A DNA stretch of 23,096 nucleotides from Coprenecus sp964640305 (GTDB taxonomy: Bacteria > Bacteroidota > Bacteroidia > Bacteroidales > UBA932). A program made the translations under genes and the position numbers. The notes under the pieces are model-generated. The model saw nothing but the letters and a program-made list of their open reading frames with translations. It was not told the origin of the DNA and searched no databases. Of this stretch, positions 7,615 through 15,804 are shown piece by piece (position 1 is the first letter of the stretch; every line of letters starts with the position of its first letter). Location: contig CAZXFF010000031.1 of NCBI GenBank assembly GCA_964640305.1, forward strand, positions 1-23,096. The letters are read 5' to 3'.

Positions 7615-7859
7615 CTATCGTACGATCTCCACACGGCGGGCTTTGATCGAATAAGCATCGCCTCCTGACAGGTTTTTATCTATCCCCAGCCCTTTGACAG
7701 TTCGGATGCGGTCGGCTTTAATTCCCTTACCAATCAAATAGTCCCGCATAGCTTCGGCACGTTGTTGGGTCAAATTTTCATTGAAGTGTTCCGTACCACT
7801 ATGCTCGGCATAGCCATAAATCCGTTTGTGTATGGGTTGTTATTGATAAGGATTTGATT
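7615..7859 (-). pseudogene. OmpA C-terminal domain remnant, truncated and frameshifted
   Basis: Reading the minus strand from the Big2 stop codon, one frame gives NQILINNNPYT. The sequence then shifts frame to give KRIYGYAEHSGTEHFNE, LTQQRAEAMRDYLIGKGIKA and RIRTVKGLG, ending in ARRVEIVR and a TAG at 7615-7617. This is the second half of an OmpA-family peptidoglycan-binding domain, including the YGYAEHSGTE and QRAEAMRDYL motifs. The first part of the domain (the usual FxFDSxxL strand and helix) and any upstream gene are missing. No good start codon or ribosome site exists for the surviving frame. It abuts the Big2 stop with no spacer, so it is probably debris of a deletion or of a former Big2-OmpA fusion. 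Confidence 0.75.
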
Positions 7860-9170
7860 TCACTCAAAGAATTCCACGGCTCCCTTGTAATAGAAATCCA
7901 ATGAACGTTTTAAAGGATCGGTGAATTTGCAGCGGATTTCGAACTGCGTGTGGTCGCTATTCAGACTTTTGATATACAGGATGTCGCCTGCCACTCCCAA
8001 TATGGGATCATTGCCACCCCAACCCTCCAGGAGGAGATCTTCTTCTTTTTGGACATAAATAGACCACTTCCAACCGCTATAACCGGGAACTGCATTTAAC
8101 GGGTCATACTTCGTGAGGTCCAGACTCATCCCGTCGTGTTGCATGGAACATTCCAAACACAGCACTATCGTGTTGTCTTCTGCCGGACAGACATAAATGT
8201 CGTAATTACCTTCGCCCAGCTTTTCTTTGGAGACAATCACTGTAAAAGCGGGATAAGTTTTCCCGGAGAGAACGAAACGATTGATCTCTGGTTCGGGTAC
8301 AGTTACCTTGCAGGTGGCGGTCTTGCCGCCGTCCTCGGTGGTGACGGTGATGGTGGCCTCGCCGGCCTTCACGCCCGTGACCTTACCGTTGGCATCCACG
8401 GAGGCGACAGCCTCCTTGCTTGACTTCCATGACACCTTCTGGTTTGTGGCATCAGCGGGAGCAATGGTAGCAGTAAGTGTCTCGGACGCTCCTGTTTCAA
8501 GTGTGAGGGTCGTCTTGTTGAGTGTTACACCTGTGACATTGACTTCCTTGTCTTTTACGGTCACCTTGCATGTAGCTGTTTTTCCTCCGTCTTCAGTGGT
8601 TACGGTGATGGTTGCTTCCCCGGCCTTGACACCGGTCACCTTACCGTTTGCATCCACAGTTGCGACAGCCTCGTCGCTTGACTTCCATGACACCTTCTGG
8701 TTTGTGGCGTTCTCAGGAAGAACTGTGGCTACAAGTGTTTCACTGGCGCCGACAAGAATGCTTGTTTGGGTCTTGTTTAGTTTTACTTCCGTGACATTGA
8801 TTTCCTTGTCTTTTACGGTTACTTTGCAGGTAGCTGTCTTTTCCCCGTCTTCAGTGATGACGGTGATGACTGCTTTGCCGGCCTTGACACCTGTTACTTT
8901 GCCTTTCTCATTGACTGTGGCTACTTCAGGGTTGTCGCTGGTCCATGTGATATTTTGATTATCTGCATCTTCCGGCTCGATTGTGGCCTTTATTGTCTTA
9001 GTTGAGCCGACGGTAATTGTGATGGATGTTTTGTCAAGACTTACTCCGATGACTGCTATGGAATCGGGTAGCTCATTTTTTTTACATGACCAGAAACTGG
9101 CCATTGACAGTATAGCTGCAGCCAGCAGCGCTACATGTCTGAATAAATTCTTTCTCATTTGCATTCTCAT
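7860..9170 (-). CDS. Lipoprotein with three Big2 domains and a unique C-terminal domain
   Basis: The 436-aa protein has a lipoprotein signal (cysteine 29 in SFWSCKK, almost the same as in the large Big2 protein). It has three Big2 domains (about residues 38-122, 123-208 and 209-292) with the VTGVKAGEATITVTTEDGGK core. A roughly 140-residue C-terminal domain is not Big2: it has several cysteines (VCPAEDN, CLECSM), tryptophans (GWKWSIYV, EGWGGND) and ends DFYYKGAVEFFE. I do not recognise that domain; it may be the ligand-binding head on a short stalk. The gene starts 18 bp after an Hc1-like gene. Three in-frame ATGs (residues 1, 3 and 5) make the exact start uncertain. Confidence 0.85.
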   Translation of the reverse strand: MRMQMRKNLFRHVALLAAAILSMASFWSCKKNELPDSIAVIGVSLDKTSITITVGSTKTIKATIEPEDADNQNITWTSDNPEVATVNEKGKVTGVKAGKAVITVITEDGEKTATCKVTVKDKEINVTEVKLNKTQTSILVGASETLVATVLPENATNQKVSWKSSDEAVATVDANGKVTGVKAGEATITVTTEDGGKTATCKVTVKDKEVNVTGVTLNKTTLTLETGASETLTATIAPADATNQKVSWKSSKEAVASVDANGKVTGVKAGEATITVTTEDGGKTATCKVTVPEPEINRFVLSGKTYPAFTVIVSKEKLGEGNYDIYVCPAEDNTIVLCLECSMQHDGMSLDLTKYDPLNAVPGYSGWKWSIYVQKEEDLLLEGWGGNDPILGVAGDILYIKSLNSDHTQFEIRCKFTDPLKRSLDFYYKGAVEFFE

Positions 9171-9188
9171 TTTAAGTTGAGACTCCGT

Positions 9189-9377
9189 TTACTGCTTTTT
9201 CAGTTTGGCCGTTTCCAGACTAGCCTTGCGGAATGCCTTGGTAAGCCGTTCCAACTCCAGGGAGGCCTTGCGGGCACGGACCCCGGCTGCCTTGTTGCCA
9301 CGCTCGCTCTGGAGCGTACCGTTAATCAGGAGAGCCTCGCTCTCTCTGCTGATTTCTTTCAATAGTTTTTCAATCAT
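9189..9377 (-). CDS. Histone H1-like Hc1 family small protein, copy B
   Basis: The 62-residue product differs from copy A mainly at the ends and a few central sites. It shares LQSERGNKAAG, RARKASLELERLTKAFRKAS and a KLKK tail, so it is a recent paralog of the Hc1-like family. No signal peptide is present. It is the first gene of operon III, 86 bp downstream of the -7 element of a phased operator array, and 18 bp before a Big2 lipoprotein. A cytoplasmic DNA-binding role is expected from the family. Why it is paired with surface proteins twice is unexplained. Confidence 0.8.
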   Translation of the reverse strand: MIEKLLKEISRESEALLINGTLQSERGNKAAGVRARKASLELERLTKAFRKASLETAKLKKQ

Positions 9378-9463
9378 GGTTTTGAAATTTTTATTGGTTT
9401 ATATTGTTTTGATGAGTTCAGTAGAAGGCCAGGAGACGCACATGAATACTATGAAGTGCACTT

Positions 9464-9603
9464 CAAAGTAAGCGTAAAACAGAAATCCCCGTTATCACAT
9501 GCTGCGCATAATGATGACGGGAATATACTGTATGGCGCAAACTTTATCGGGGAATTATAACATACAGCGCATATGTGTCTGTTATGGTCTGATACACAGC
9601 GCT
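9464..9603 (-). promoter_or_regulatory. Four-copy phased operator array and -7 element for operon III
   Basis: Four 18-bp sites start at 9491, 9522, 9554 and 9586 (steps 31, 32, 32). In plus reading they are GTTATCACATGCTGCGCA, AATATACTGTATGGCGCA, ATTATAACATACAGCGCA and GGTCTGATACACAGCGCT. T at position 3 and GC at 16-17 are invariant. Nineteen bp nearer the gene lies TTACTTTG (minus strand, 9471-9464), a good -7 candidate; the proximal site covers the expected -33 position. The leader to the Hc1 start is 86 nt, much longer than in the other two arrays. Confidence 0.75.
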
Positions 9604-9629
9604 TTAATTGATGTGGAATTTTATAGACG

Positions 9630-10601
9630 TCATTTGTCCCCGATTGTTATCCAGACCTCGCCCAATCCTTTCGGAGTTACTCCTACGACAAGGTTATAAG
9701 GATCTTTTCTCAATTCACAGGCAAGCTTGTTCCCGAAACTCTGCGCATCTGCAGCCCGTTCTTTGCCCATTACGGTGTCGTATAGTGGAATCCTGACCTG
9801 ACAGAAGCGCATCCTGTTGGAGGATTTGTCGCTCAGACTGTAGCGCCCGTTCACCGTATTGTTCGAAAACCAGAGGTCTATGTGTTCCGCCAGCTCGTAC
9901 ATTTCGCCTTCAAATTCGAATACGGATTCAAAATCGATAGGGGAGGTGTCGTATCTGAGGAGAGTAACTGAGATTTCACGGCCGTTTGCAAACAGATCGT
10001 CGAAATGGCGCTGCAGTCCGGATAGGAAATTATCCTTGAAACTTAAGACCGTCTCTTCCAGGATGGTCGTCATCGGAATTTCCGATGATACCGCCGAGCT
10101 TGTGCCGGTATTGCCTGATATGATCTTTGAAGAGTATGCGTCTATTGCCTGCAGATTAAACTCGATTTGCCTGCGTGGCCCTATCCTGGTGACTTTATAG
10201 TCAAGGTTAAGTATGATATCTGCCTTGGCTGTCCTTCTCAATTCTTCAACCGGAGACTCTTCAATGGCACTGCCTGATTTTCCCTGCATCAGGGACATCT
10301 CCGCTGATTCATTGTTGATCCTGTTCAGTTCTGCTTCGAGCGACTGCAACGGGAATTCATTGGCAGCCATGAATTCGGACATTGCTGAAATGACCGTCCG
10401 TATCTCGTCATTCTGGCGGAAAGCGGCGGAGTAATCCGGAATCTGCCAGGTCTGTCCCGAATTCCGGAATTCTGTCATAAACCCGTTGCGCTGGCACCAG
10501 GAGTCACTCGGTACAACCATGATAGTAGGTTTTTTTGCCTGAGGGAAAGCCTGTATCAAAAAAAGCGGCAAAACAATCAATATTGAAATTAATTTTCTCA
10601 T
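9630..10601 (-). CDS. DUF6175 family periplasmic or surface protein
   Basis: The 323-aa product has a signal peptide (MRKLISILIVLPLFLIQAFP, cleavage near QAKK) followed by PTIMVVPSDSWCQRNGFM. I recognise that N-terminal pattern as the DUF6175 family of Bacteroidales (from memory). The central part (ADIILNLDYKVTRIGPRRQI, FNLQAIDAYSSKIISGNTGT) looks like a CsgG/TolB-N-like alpha/beta domain that senses or scaffolds in the periplasm, and the end (NLVVGVTPKGLGEVWITIGDK) is strand-rich. It is the last gene of operon II, 12 bp after the 169-aa gene. Function is unknown. Confidence 0.7.
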   Translation of the reverse strand: MRKLISILIVLPLFLIQAFPQAKKPTIMVVPSDSWCQRNGFMTEFRNSGQTWQIPDYSAAFRQNDEIRTVISAMSEFMAANEFPLQSLEAELNRINNESAEMSLMQGKSGSAIEESPVEELRRTAKADIILNLDYKVTRIGPRRQIEFNLQAIDAYSSKIISGNTGTSSAVSSEIPMTTILEETVLSFKDNFLSGLQRHFDDLFANGREISVTLLRYDTSPIDFESVFEFEGEMYELAEHIDLWFSNNTVNGRYSLSDKSSNRMRFCQVRIPLYDTVMGKERAADAQSFGNKLACELRKDPYNLVVGVTPKGLGEVWITIGDK

Positions 10602-10613
10602 ATCAAGTAAAAT

Positions 10614-11123
10614 TTAAAAGCCGGTACTGAGTTTTCTGGCAATCCCGTCAGCTTCCATCTGCCGTTTAAGGTTGTCATACATGACCTGGATATAAAGGGC
10701 ACATTTGTATCCGCCTTTTATCTTGCGTCTGTCCTGGCCTGCAGGGACACCGTCAGTCGTCATGTTAACAAATCTCAGGTAAGCTCCGCCGGGTGCGAAG
10801 AATTCCTCGAAATATTCCTTGTTGTTTCTGAATGTGTCGGGATCCCTGCAGATGGCAGGAGTCGCATTGGCATTCGGACCGGCAGGAAGACCCCTGAAAA
10901 GGCAGGCATGGACAGCATTCCGTTTCGCTGCCATTACGGCCTTATCCACTGTCTTGCCGAATCCCCAGACCTTCACTAATTTAGTTCCTTCTGTGCCGAC
11001 TTTCTCGGTGCTGATCTCATAGTTCTCCCAACTTTTGAAAGACTTTCTGCGTTCCTTGTTCTGGGCGAGGACCGTTGTTGCGGCCATAAGCAGGACTACA
11101 ATATAGGCAACTGTCTTTTTCAT
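10614..11123 (-). CDS. Secreted 169-aa protein of unknown function
   Basis: A signal peptide (MKKTVAYIVVLLMAATTVLA, then QNKERR) precedes a domain with the pattern VKVWGFGKTVDKAVMAAKRNA. A strand followed by a helix of repeated Ala/Lys is reminiscent of LPP20/FlgT-type domains, in which a conserved helix follows a G-x-G turn; this is a weak resemblance. Two cysteines (HACLFRG, AICRDP) could form a disulfide. It lies 12 bp after the 540-aa gene and 12 bp before the DUF6175 gene, in one tight operon. These proteins probably work together in the periplasm. Confidence 0.7.
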   Translation of the reverse strand: MKKTVAYIVVLLMAATTVLAQNKERRKSFKSWENYEISTEKVGTEGTKLVKVWGFGKTVDKAVMAAKRNAVHACLFRGLPAGPNANATPAICRDPDTFRNNKEYFEEFFAPGGAYLRFVNMTTDGVPAGQDRRKIKGGYKCALYIQVMYDNLKRQMEADGIARKLSTGF

Positions 11124-11135
11124 GATATTGATATG

Positions 11136-12758
11136 TTAAAATGCGTATCTGAAACCAGCCTCGACGAAGATACCGCTGCGGTGCCTTAAGCGCGGATCAA
11201 GGGCACTGTTGATGTAATTGTAATCAGTACTGGTGTCTATGGTGTTGAGCAGCAGGTCATATCCGCCTTTCAGGCAGATAGAGAACGGGTATGCGATCTG
11301 GAATGATACCCTGAGGCCCGGTTCCAGAAAAAACGCAGCATTCTTTTTGTCAAGTTTAAGATAGTCCGTTCCTGTCACAACATAAGGCATAACCTCGATG
11401 AATCTTCCAGCGCGGAAGCCGTATCCGGCGCCGACAGCCAGATTGAAGTTGCTGATGACGGCAGGATTGCCCTCTTTGTCTTTCAGAATTTCATTCTGGG
11501 TATAAACAAGTGGGTCGAGTCCGGCATTCACAATGGCATATACCGAACCAATCTTTGAAAAATGAATGAGATAGTCCAGTGTAGCGTTGACCGACAGAGG
11601 TGAGAGGCCACCGATTCTCACATTGGCCGAAACTCCAACCTTAAGGTCTTTTTTCTCCTTGAGGATCCATCCCTCTTCAATATCCCTTATACCGGATATC
11701 TGATAGAATGTGGACGGTTCTGTATTGCCCGTCGCGAACTGCCTGTTGTCGGCAACTTCAGCAGCGCGGAGATATCCCCTTTTTCTGGACAGAAGATTGC
11801 CGTCCCTGTCCTCTTCGTAAGAGTATGCTCTGAAACGCGAACCGTTGGATATGCCCTCTTTTCTGCCTACCTTGGCCTTTATCGGCTTTACACTGATGAC
11901 AGCGACCCCTACCTGCCATTCCAGAATCGTATTTTCAAGTTTGAACATGGCATCGGCAAATGCATTCTTCTGGGCTTCTTCAACAGAAACAGTTGTCTTG
12001 CCCGACAGACTGCTCATCAAACTTTCGGAAGAAGCATTGACTGAAGTTACAGGAACCGCATCAATCCGGAACCTGTCAAAAGCATCCCTTGCCGCTGCCT
12101 TATGTTCCGGACTATCGGTGGCTGATGCCCAGGAAGTCACATAGAATTCATTAAGCTCGTCGCTGCCGCACTCTATCTTATAGACATAGGCATTGGCGTC
12201 TAACACATAGGATTCGGAGACTTCCCCTGTCTTCTTGTCAACCGTCTTTCTGATGTTGAAGAAATCCAGCAGCAGAATGTAGCTTGAGTTCACAAGGGCT
12301 TCTCCCCAGGCAAGATGCTGTTCCCCGACTTTTGCCGCAGCGGCATTGATGACATCCTGGTCATCGGCATTATAGTGACCCCGGTATCGGATCAGCTCGT
12401 CATCCATGCTGCCATCAGCCTTACGGTTGTATATGTAGCCGAGAATCTCTTTAGGGACTCCCGAATTCATTACAATGGAATCAGCCTCGGCGGCAGTCAG
12501 GGGTTGGGCCCTGTCCTTCTTGAGGGGAAGGCTCCTGGTACCGATGATGTTCGCATCAAACTTGTTGTCAATCACGAGTGTATTGACAAAATCAAGGGAA
12601 CTCCCGTCATACATGTCCTCTCTGCTTACGACAATTACAGTAAGTCCGCTACGGTCGTAGAGATCAGAAACGACCTCTCTTACCTTTCCCTGGGCATTTG
12701 CCGTCAGGATAGCAGATATCAATGCGATGAAAGAAGCCGTTTTTTTCACAATGACCAA
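11136..12758 (-). CDS. Outer-membrane protein with CsgG-like N-terminal region and C-terminal beta-barrel
   Basis: The 540-aa protein has a signal peptide (KKTASFIALISAILTANAQ). A roughly 300-residue soluble region contains YDRSGLTVIVVSREDM and SSYILLLDFFNI, suggestive of the CsgG/periplasmic alpha-beta fold. From about residue 375, amphipathic strands (KVGVSANVRIGGLSPLSVNA, YAIVNAGLDPLVY, FNLAVGAGYGFRAG, GIFVEAGFRYAF) form a barrel with a terminal phenylalanine, the usual BAM recognition end. It starts 6 bp after the TMEM43 gene stop. The GTG four codons in (12749) is an alternative start that fits the signal peptide better. The exact family is not recognised. An assembly or sensing role at the outer membrane is inferred. 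Confidence 0.72.
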   Translation of the reverse strand: MVIVKKTASFIALISAILTANAQGKVREVVSDLYDRSGLTVIVVSREDMYDGSSLDFVNTLVIDNKFDANIIGTRSLPLKKDRAQPLTAAEADSIVMNSGVPKEILGYIYNRKADGSMDDELIRYRGHYNADDQDVINAAAAKVGEQHLAWGEALVNSSYILLLDFFNIRKTVDKKTGEVSESYVLDANAYVYKIECGSDELNEFYVTSWASATDSPEHKAAARDAFDRFRIDAVPVTSVNASSESLMSSLSGKTTVSVEEAQKNAFADAMFKLENTILEWQVGVAVISVKPIKAKVGRKEGISNGSRFRAYSYEEDRDGNLLSRKRGYLRAAEVADNRQFATGNTEPSTFYQISGIRDIEEGWILKEKKDLKVGVSANVRIGGLSPLSVNATLDYLIHFSKIGSVYAIVNAGLDPLVYTQNEILKDKEGNPAVISNFNLAVGAGYGFRAGRFIEVMPYVVTGTDYLKLDKKNAAFFLEPGLRVSFQIAYPFSICLKGGYDLLLNTIDTSTDYNYINSALDPRLRHRSGIFVEAGFRYAF

Positions 12759-12764
12759 TATTTG

Positions 12765-13997
12765 TCAGACATTCTGTACTTCAGTTTTCTTCTTGTCCTT
12801 CCCTTTTTTCACAAGGAATACAATGAGGACAATGATGACTGCCAACAGCACCCCTGCAATTACCGGCCGGTATGCAACCCAGGCCAGGGCAATGACCAGA
12901 AGGGACCACACTGCCCCCAACACGCTGCATACAAGTCCGATACCCAGACCGACGATGTCTGCCAGGAACGGCAGTACCTTCAGCAGGGCAGTGACTATGC
13001 CGAAGATACCTTTCAATCCGCCTATTACCAGCAGCAGTCCGACGAGACGCAGCACCCAGGTCAGTACTGAATTACCCTTGTGTTCGTTCTGGTACATCAT
13101 ATCCATGCTCATAGCTCCTGATGTCAGGACAGATAGTGTTTTCCCGTTCTTTGCCACAAACGGCTGCAGGGTCGTACCGTTTACCTCAGCTATGACAGAA
13201 GCCTCGCCAGGCAGTACCTTTGTAAAAGTGATTGACATGTCCCCGATTTGCGGTTGGTTCGGATTCTTTCCGAAATAAAGGACATTGCCATTAACGTGCA
13301 CATAGCGGATTCCGGATCCGAGAAGCGAATCAGGCTCCGCTATCCCCATATCCTGATAGGCTTTCCTGATATCCGTATCCCACTGCCTTATCTGCTCTTC
13401 GCTGAAATCAAGATCCATCGGCACGTCCCCTGAAATAGCCCGGATAAGGTTGTCCGGCAGTGTGTAAGCACCGAATGTAACATTCTTTGCCACATAGCTT
13501 TTGTCTTCCAGATTCATCAGGACAAAGTTCGTTTGCTGATAGTCCGGGTCTTTGAATTCATTGGAGTTTACAGGAGCTCCCACCCATTCCTTTGCGTAGG
13601 TGTATGTAGTCACTTCTTCCTGACTTCCTCCGATTTTGTCCTTCGTTTCGGTTGTTTTGTCTTCGACCCACTGATAATATTGCACGCTTCTCTCCAGTTT
13701 CACTGCTACTGCTCCTATGCCGAAAGTCGCATCACTGAGAGAATCGGATGTCTTTGTGAATGCAGTGGCATGGATGAGTTTCCCGTTGAGAGACGGATCC
13801 GCTTCGGATATGTCTTCCACATGAACAGTCACCCCCTGTGCTTCTTCGAGCATTCTGGTTGTTTTTACTGAACGTCCTTCGTTCCAGCATAATAATGCTG
13901 TACCGGCAATGAACAGTAATAATCCTGTGCCGATACCCTTTACCGAATTGGATACTCTGGTGCCGTATCCTGTCGTTTTAGTTTCCTGATATGCCAT
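12765..13997 (-). CDS. TMEM43 family membrane protein
   Basis: I place the start at ATG 13997 (MAYQETKTTGYGTRVSNSVK). An upstream in-frame ATG at 14099 would put the promoter and operator sites inside the gene. The 410-aa protein has one N-terminal membrane helix (about 21-37), a roughly 270-residue soluble part with GWNEGRS-like (CWNEGRS) and FVAKNGKTLSVL motifs, then four C-terminal helices (about 310-400) and a lysine-rich tail. This is the architecture of the TMEM43/LUMA family. Its bacterial role is unknown; it is often near envelope stress genes. It is the first gene of operon II, 25 bp from the -7 element of an array shared with the LemA-M48 operon. Confidence 0.85.
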   Translation of the reverse strand: MAYQETKTTGYGTRVSNSVKGIGTGLLLFIAGTALLCWNEGRSVKTTRMLEEAQGVTVHVEDISEADPSLNGKLIHATAFTKTSDSLSDATFGIGAVAVKLERSVQYYQWVEDKTTETKDKIGGSQEEVTTYTYAKEWVGAPVNSNEFKDPDYQQTNFVLMNLEDKSYVAKNVTFGAYTLPDNLIRAISGDVPMDLDFSEEQIRQWDTDIRKAYQDMGIAEPDSLLGSGIRYVHVNGNVLYFGKNPNQPQIGDMSITFTKVLPGEASVIAEVNGTTLQPFVAKNGKTLSVLTSGAMSMDMMYQNEHKGNSVLTWVLRLVGLLLVIGGLKGIFGIVTALLKVLPFLADIVGLGIGLVCSVLGAVWSLLVIALAWVAYRPVIAGVLLAVIIVLIVFLVKKGKDKKKTEVQNV

Positions 13998-14022
13998 AAT
14001 TCTCTTGTTTTTTATTTGAAAA

Positions 14023-14131
14023 CAAAATAAACCGGAACCGGGGGATTCCATTATAACATTCGGCGCAATATGAAGGAGCAAGTAACAATTCTGGAGCAAG
14101 TTACTGTCTTGGGATTATGACATATGACGCG
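14023..14131 (-). promoter_or_regulatory. Three-copy phased operator array and -7 element for operon II
   Basis: Sites start at 14050 (ATTATAACATTCGGCGCA), 14081 (AGTAACAATTCTGGAGCA) and 14114 (ATTATGACATATGACGCG), with steps of 31 and 33 bp. TTATTTTG (minus strand, 14030-14023) lies 19 bp nearer the gene and fits a -7 box; the proximal site covers the -33 position. A direct repeat GGAGCAAGT(A/T)AC at 14075 and 14093 overlaps the middle site. Steps and promoter spacing equal those of the array at 17504-17612. Confidence 0.75.
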
Positions 14132-14134
14132 CAA

Positions 14135-14175
14135 ATACTGGTTAAGGTATTGTAAAACAATATTTTAACCGGTAT
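14135..14175. other. Long-loop dyad beyond the operon II array
   Basis: Arms 14135-14145 (ATACTGGTTAA) and 14165-14175 (TTAACCGGTAT) pair over 11 bp with one G-U, around a 19-nt loop. The centre is 41 bp from the start of the distal operator copy, as in the dyad at 17614-17658. It is either a weak terminator for the M48 gene or a further operator with half-sites 30 bp apart. Confidence 0.5.
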
Positions 14176-14219
14176 AAATCTTTACAGGTGTGAAAGTTCG
14201 GACCTCAGAGGCCATAGGA

Positions 14220-15194
14220 TCAGAACTGCTCAAGTATGCGTATCCTTTCCTCAATCGGAGGATGGGTGGCGAACAGACCTCCGAGACGTCCGATGAATCC
14301 TGCCGCCTGTTTTCCCGGATGTTGTATGAACAGTTGTGCGACATCTTCACGTGTTACGGCTTCGATGTTCGGGTCCTCGGAAATTTTCCGGAGGGCGGAA
14401 GCAAGGGCCTGCGGATTCTTTGTCATTTCGGCGGATCCTGCATCAGCCAGATATTCCCTTTTACGGGAAATGGCGAAGCGCATCAGGGTGGCCAGTAGAT
14501 ACCCTACTGCTGCGAAGACGGCCGCCAGCAGCAATATTATTATGGTGCCACCCTTGTTGTTGTCTTTACCGGAACTTCTGTAGGATGTATTAATCGCAGA
14601 CCTGAATGCAATCTGGGCAATCATCGAAAATACTCCTACAAATACGATTGAAACGATCAGCAGACGGACATCGTGGTTGCGTATATGGGTGAGTTCGTGT
14701 GCTATGACAGCTTCCAGCTCTTCATCATCAAGTTTCTCGATTATTCCCTGCGACAGTGTGACTGTATATGTTCTTCCGTTGATCCCGCTTGCGAATGCAT
14801 TGAGTGAATTGTCATACAGGATGTTTATTTTAGGCATTTTTATCCCCTGGCTTATACAAAGGTTCTCAACCAGATTGTAGACGCGTTTGTTCTGTTTCCT
14901 CTCCAGAGTTTTTGCTCCTGTGGAAGCCTTTATGATAAGTGTGTTGAGGAAATAGGCGATGACGAACCATAGGGCAATGCCTCCAATGGCGTAGGGCGCA
15001 GCCTCAAGAAAAACGGAACCGGATATGCTCCACAGGTTTCCTTCCGTTTCCATATTTCCTGCGACCCCCAGCTTTACCATAACTACACAGAAGAGGTATA
15101 CCAGGCCAATGACAAGGCATGGGAACATAAAGAGCAGGAGCATAGAGCGGAAGTCGTTCCTGCTCTTCTGTGTCTGTATGCCGACGTATTCCAT
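14220..15194 (-). CDS. HtpX-like M48 family membrane metalloprotease
   Basis: The 324-aa protein has the zinc site HELTH at residues 166-170 and the third ligand E247 in REYLADAGSAEM. Four membrane helices (about 18-40, 63-84, 177-200 and 217-240) and the end THPPIEERIRILEQF are characteristic of HtpX/M48B proteases. These act in the inner membrane on damaged or misassembled membrane proteins. It starts 22 bp after lemA, a pairing common in many bacteria. It is the last gene of operon I, followed by a 222-bp intergenic region with the operon II array. All catalytic residues are intact. Confidence 0.92.
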   Translation of the reverse strand: MEYVGIQTQKSRNDFRSMLLLFMFPCLVIGLVYLFCVVMVKLGVAGNMETEGNLWSISGSVFLEAAPYAIGGIALWFVIAYFLNTLIIKASTGAKTLERKQNKRVYNLVENLCISQGIKMPKINILYDNSLNAFASGINGRTYTVTLSQGIIEKLDDEELEAVIAHELTHIRNHDVRLLIVSIVFVGVFSMIAQIAFRSAINTSYRSSGKDNNKGGTIIILLLAAVFAAVGYLLATLMRFAISRKREYLADAGSAEMTKNPQALASALRKISEDPNIEAVTREDVAQLFIQHPGKQAAGFIGRLGGLFATHPPIEERIRILEQF

Positions 15195-15216
15195 CAGATA
15201 ATCTTTTTCATGATTT

Positions 15217-15777
15217 TCAGAACTTGATTTCAGGGGCCTTGTCCAGTGCCTGGCGCTGTTCCCCGAGGTCGAACATCATTTCCTTCCTGAATCCGAACAT
15301 CCCGGCGAAAATATTGGACGGGAAGGTTTCCACAGCATTGTTAAGTTCTTTCGTCGCCGAATTGAAATAACGCCGTACAGCAGCAAGTTTGTTTTCCACG
15401 TCGGATATCTCTTCCTGCAGCTGCATGAAGTTCTGGTTGGCCTTTAGGTCCGGATATGCTTCAAGAGTCACACGCAGTCCTGACAGAGCAGAAGAAAGAG
15501 CATTTTCTGCTACGATCTTATCATTGATAGTACTGGCTTTCATTGCTCCGTTACGGGCGGCAATCACTCTTTCGAGGGTCTCCTGTTCATGTGTGGCGTA
15601 TCCTTTCACCGTAGCCACAAGCTGTGGAATCAGATCATGCCTCTGCTTCAGCTGGACGTCAATGTCGGCAAAAGCGTTTTCTCTGTTGTTCCTGAGTTTT
15701 ACCAGCCGGTTGTAAAGTGTCACTGCCCATATTATGAGCAACAGGATAACACCTGCTAAAATCCAAAATGTACTCAT
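15217..15777 (-). CDS. lemA: LemA family protein
   Basis: The 186-aa protein has an N-terminal membrane helix (residues 4-22) followed by the classic LemA start LYNRLVKLRNNRENAFADID, then VQLKQRHDLIPQLV and ENALSSALSGLRVTLEAYPDLKANQNF, and FNSATKELNNAVETFPSN near the end. LemA proteins are membrane-anchored helical bundles with the bulk outside the cytoplasm, frequently encoded beside M48 proteases. It is 27 bp after the BACON lipoprotein and 22 bp before the M48 gene. The family is certain; the mechanism is not established. Confidence 0.95.
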   Translation of the reverse strand: MSTFWILAGVILLLIIWAVTLYNRLVKLRNNRENAFADIDVQLKQRHDLIPQLVATVKGYATHEQETLERVIAARNGAMKASTINDKIVAENALSSALSGLRVTLEAYPDLKANQNFMQLQEEISDVENKLAAVRRYFNSATKELNNAVETFPSNIFAGMFGFRKEMMFDLGEQRQALDKAPEIKF

Positions 15778-15804
15778 ATCTGTATAAGTTCTATAAATTG
15801 AAAA

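Noticed and set aside
9464..9603. Phased copies considered as chance A/T-rich sequence or as CRISPR-like repeats
   Set aside because: Ten copies with three invariant positions, the same 31-33 bp step in three places and an equal 19-bp spacing to a -7 box are hard to obtain by chance; they are too degenerate and few for CRISPR.
14000..14099. Longer TMEM43 reading from the ATG at 14099
   Set aside because: The extra 34 residues lack family similarity and would place the -7 element and proximal operator inside the coding sequence.
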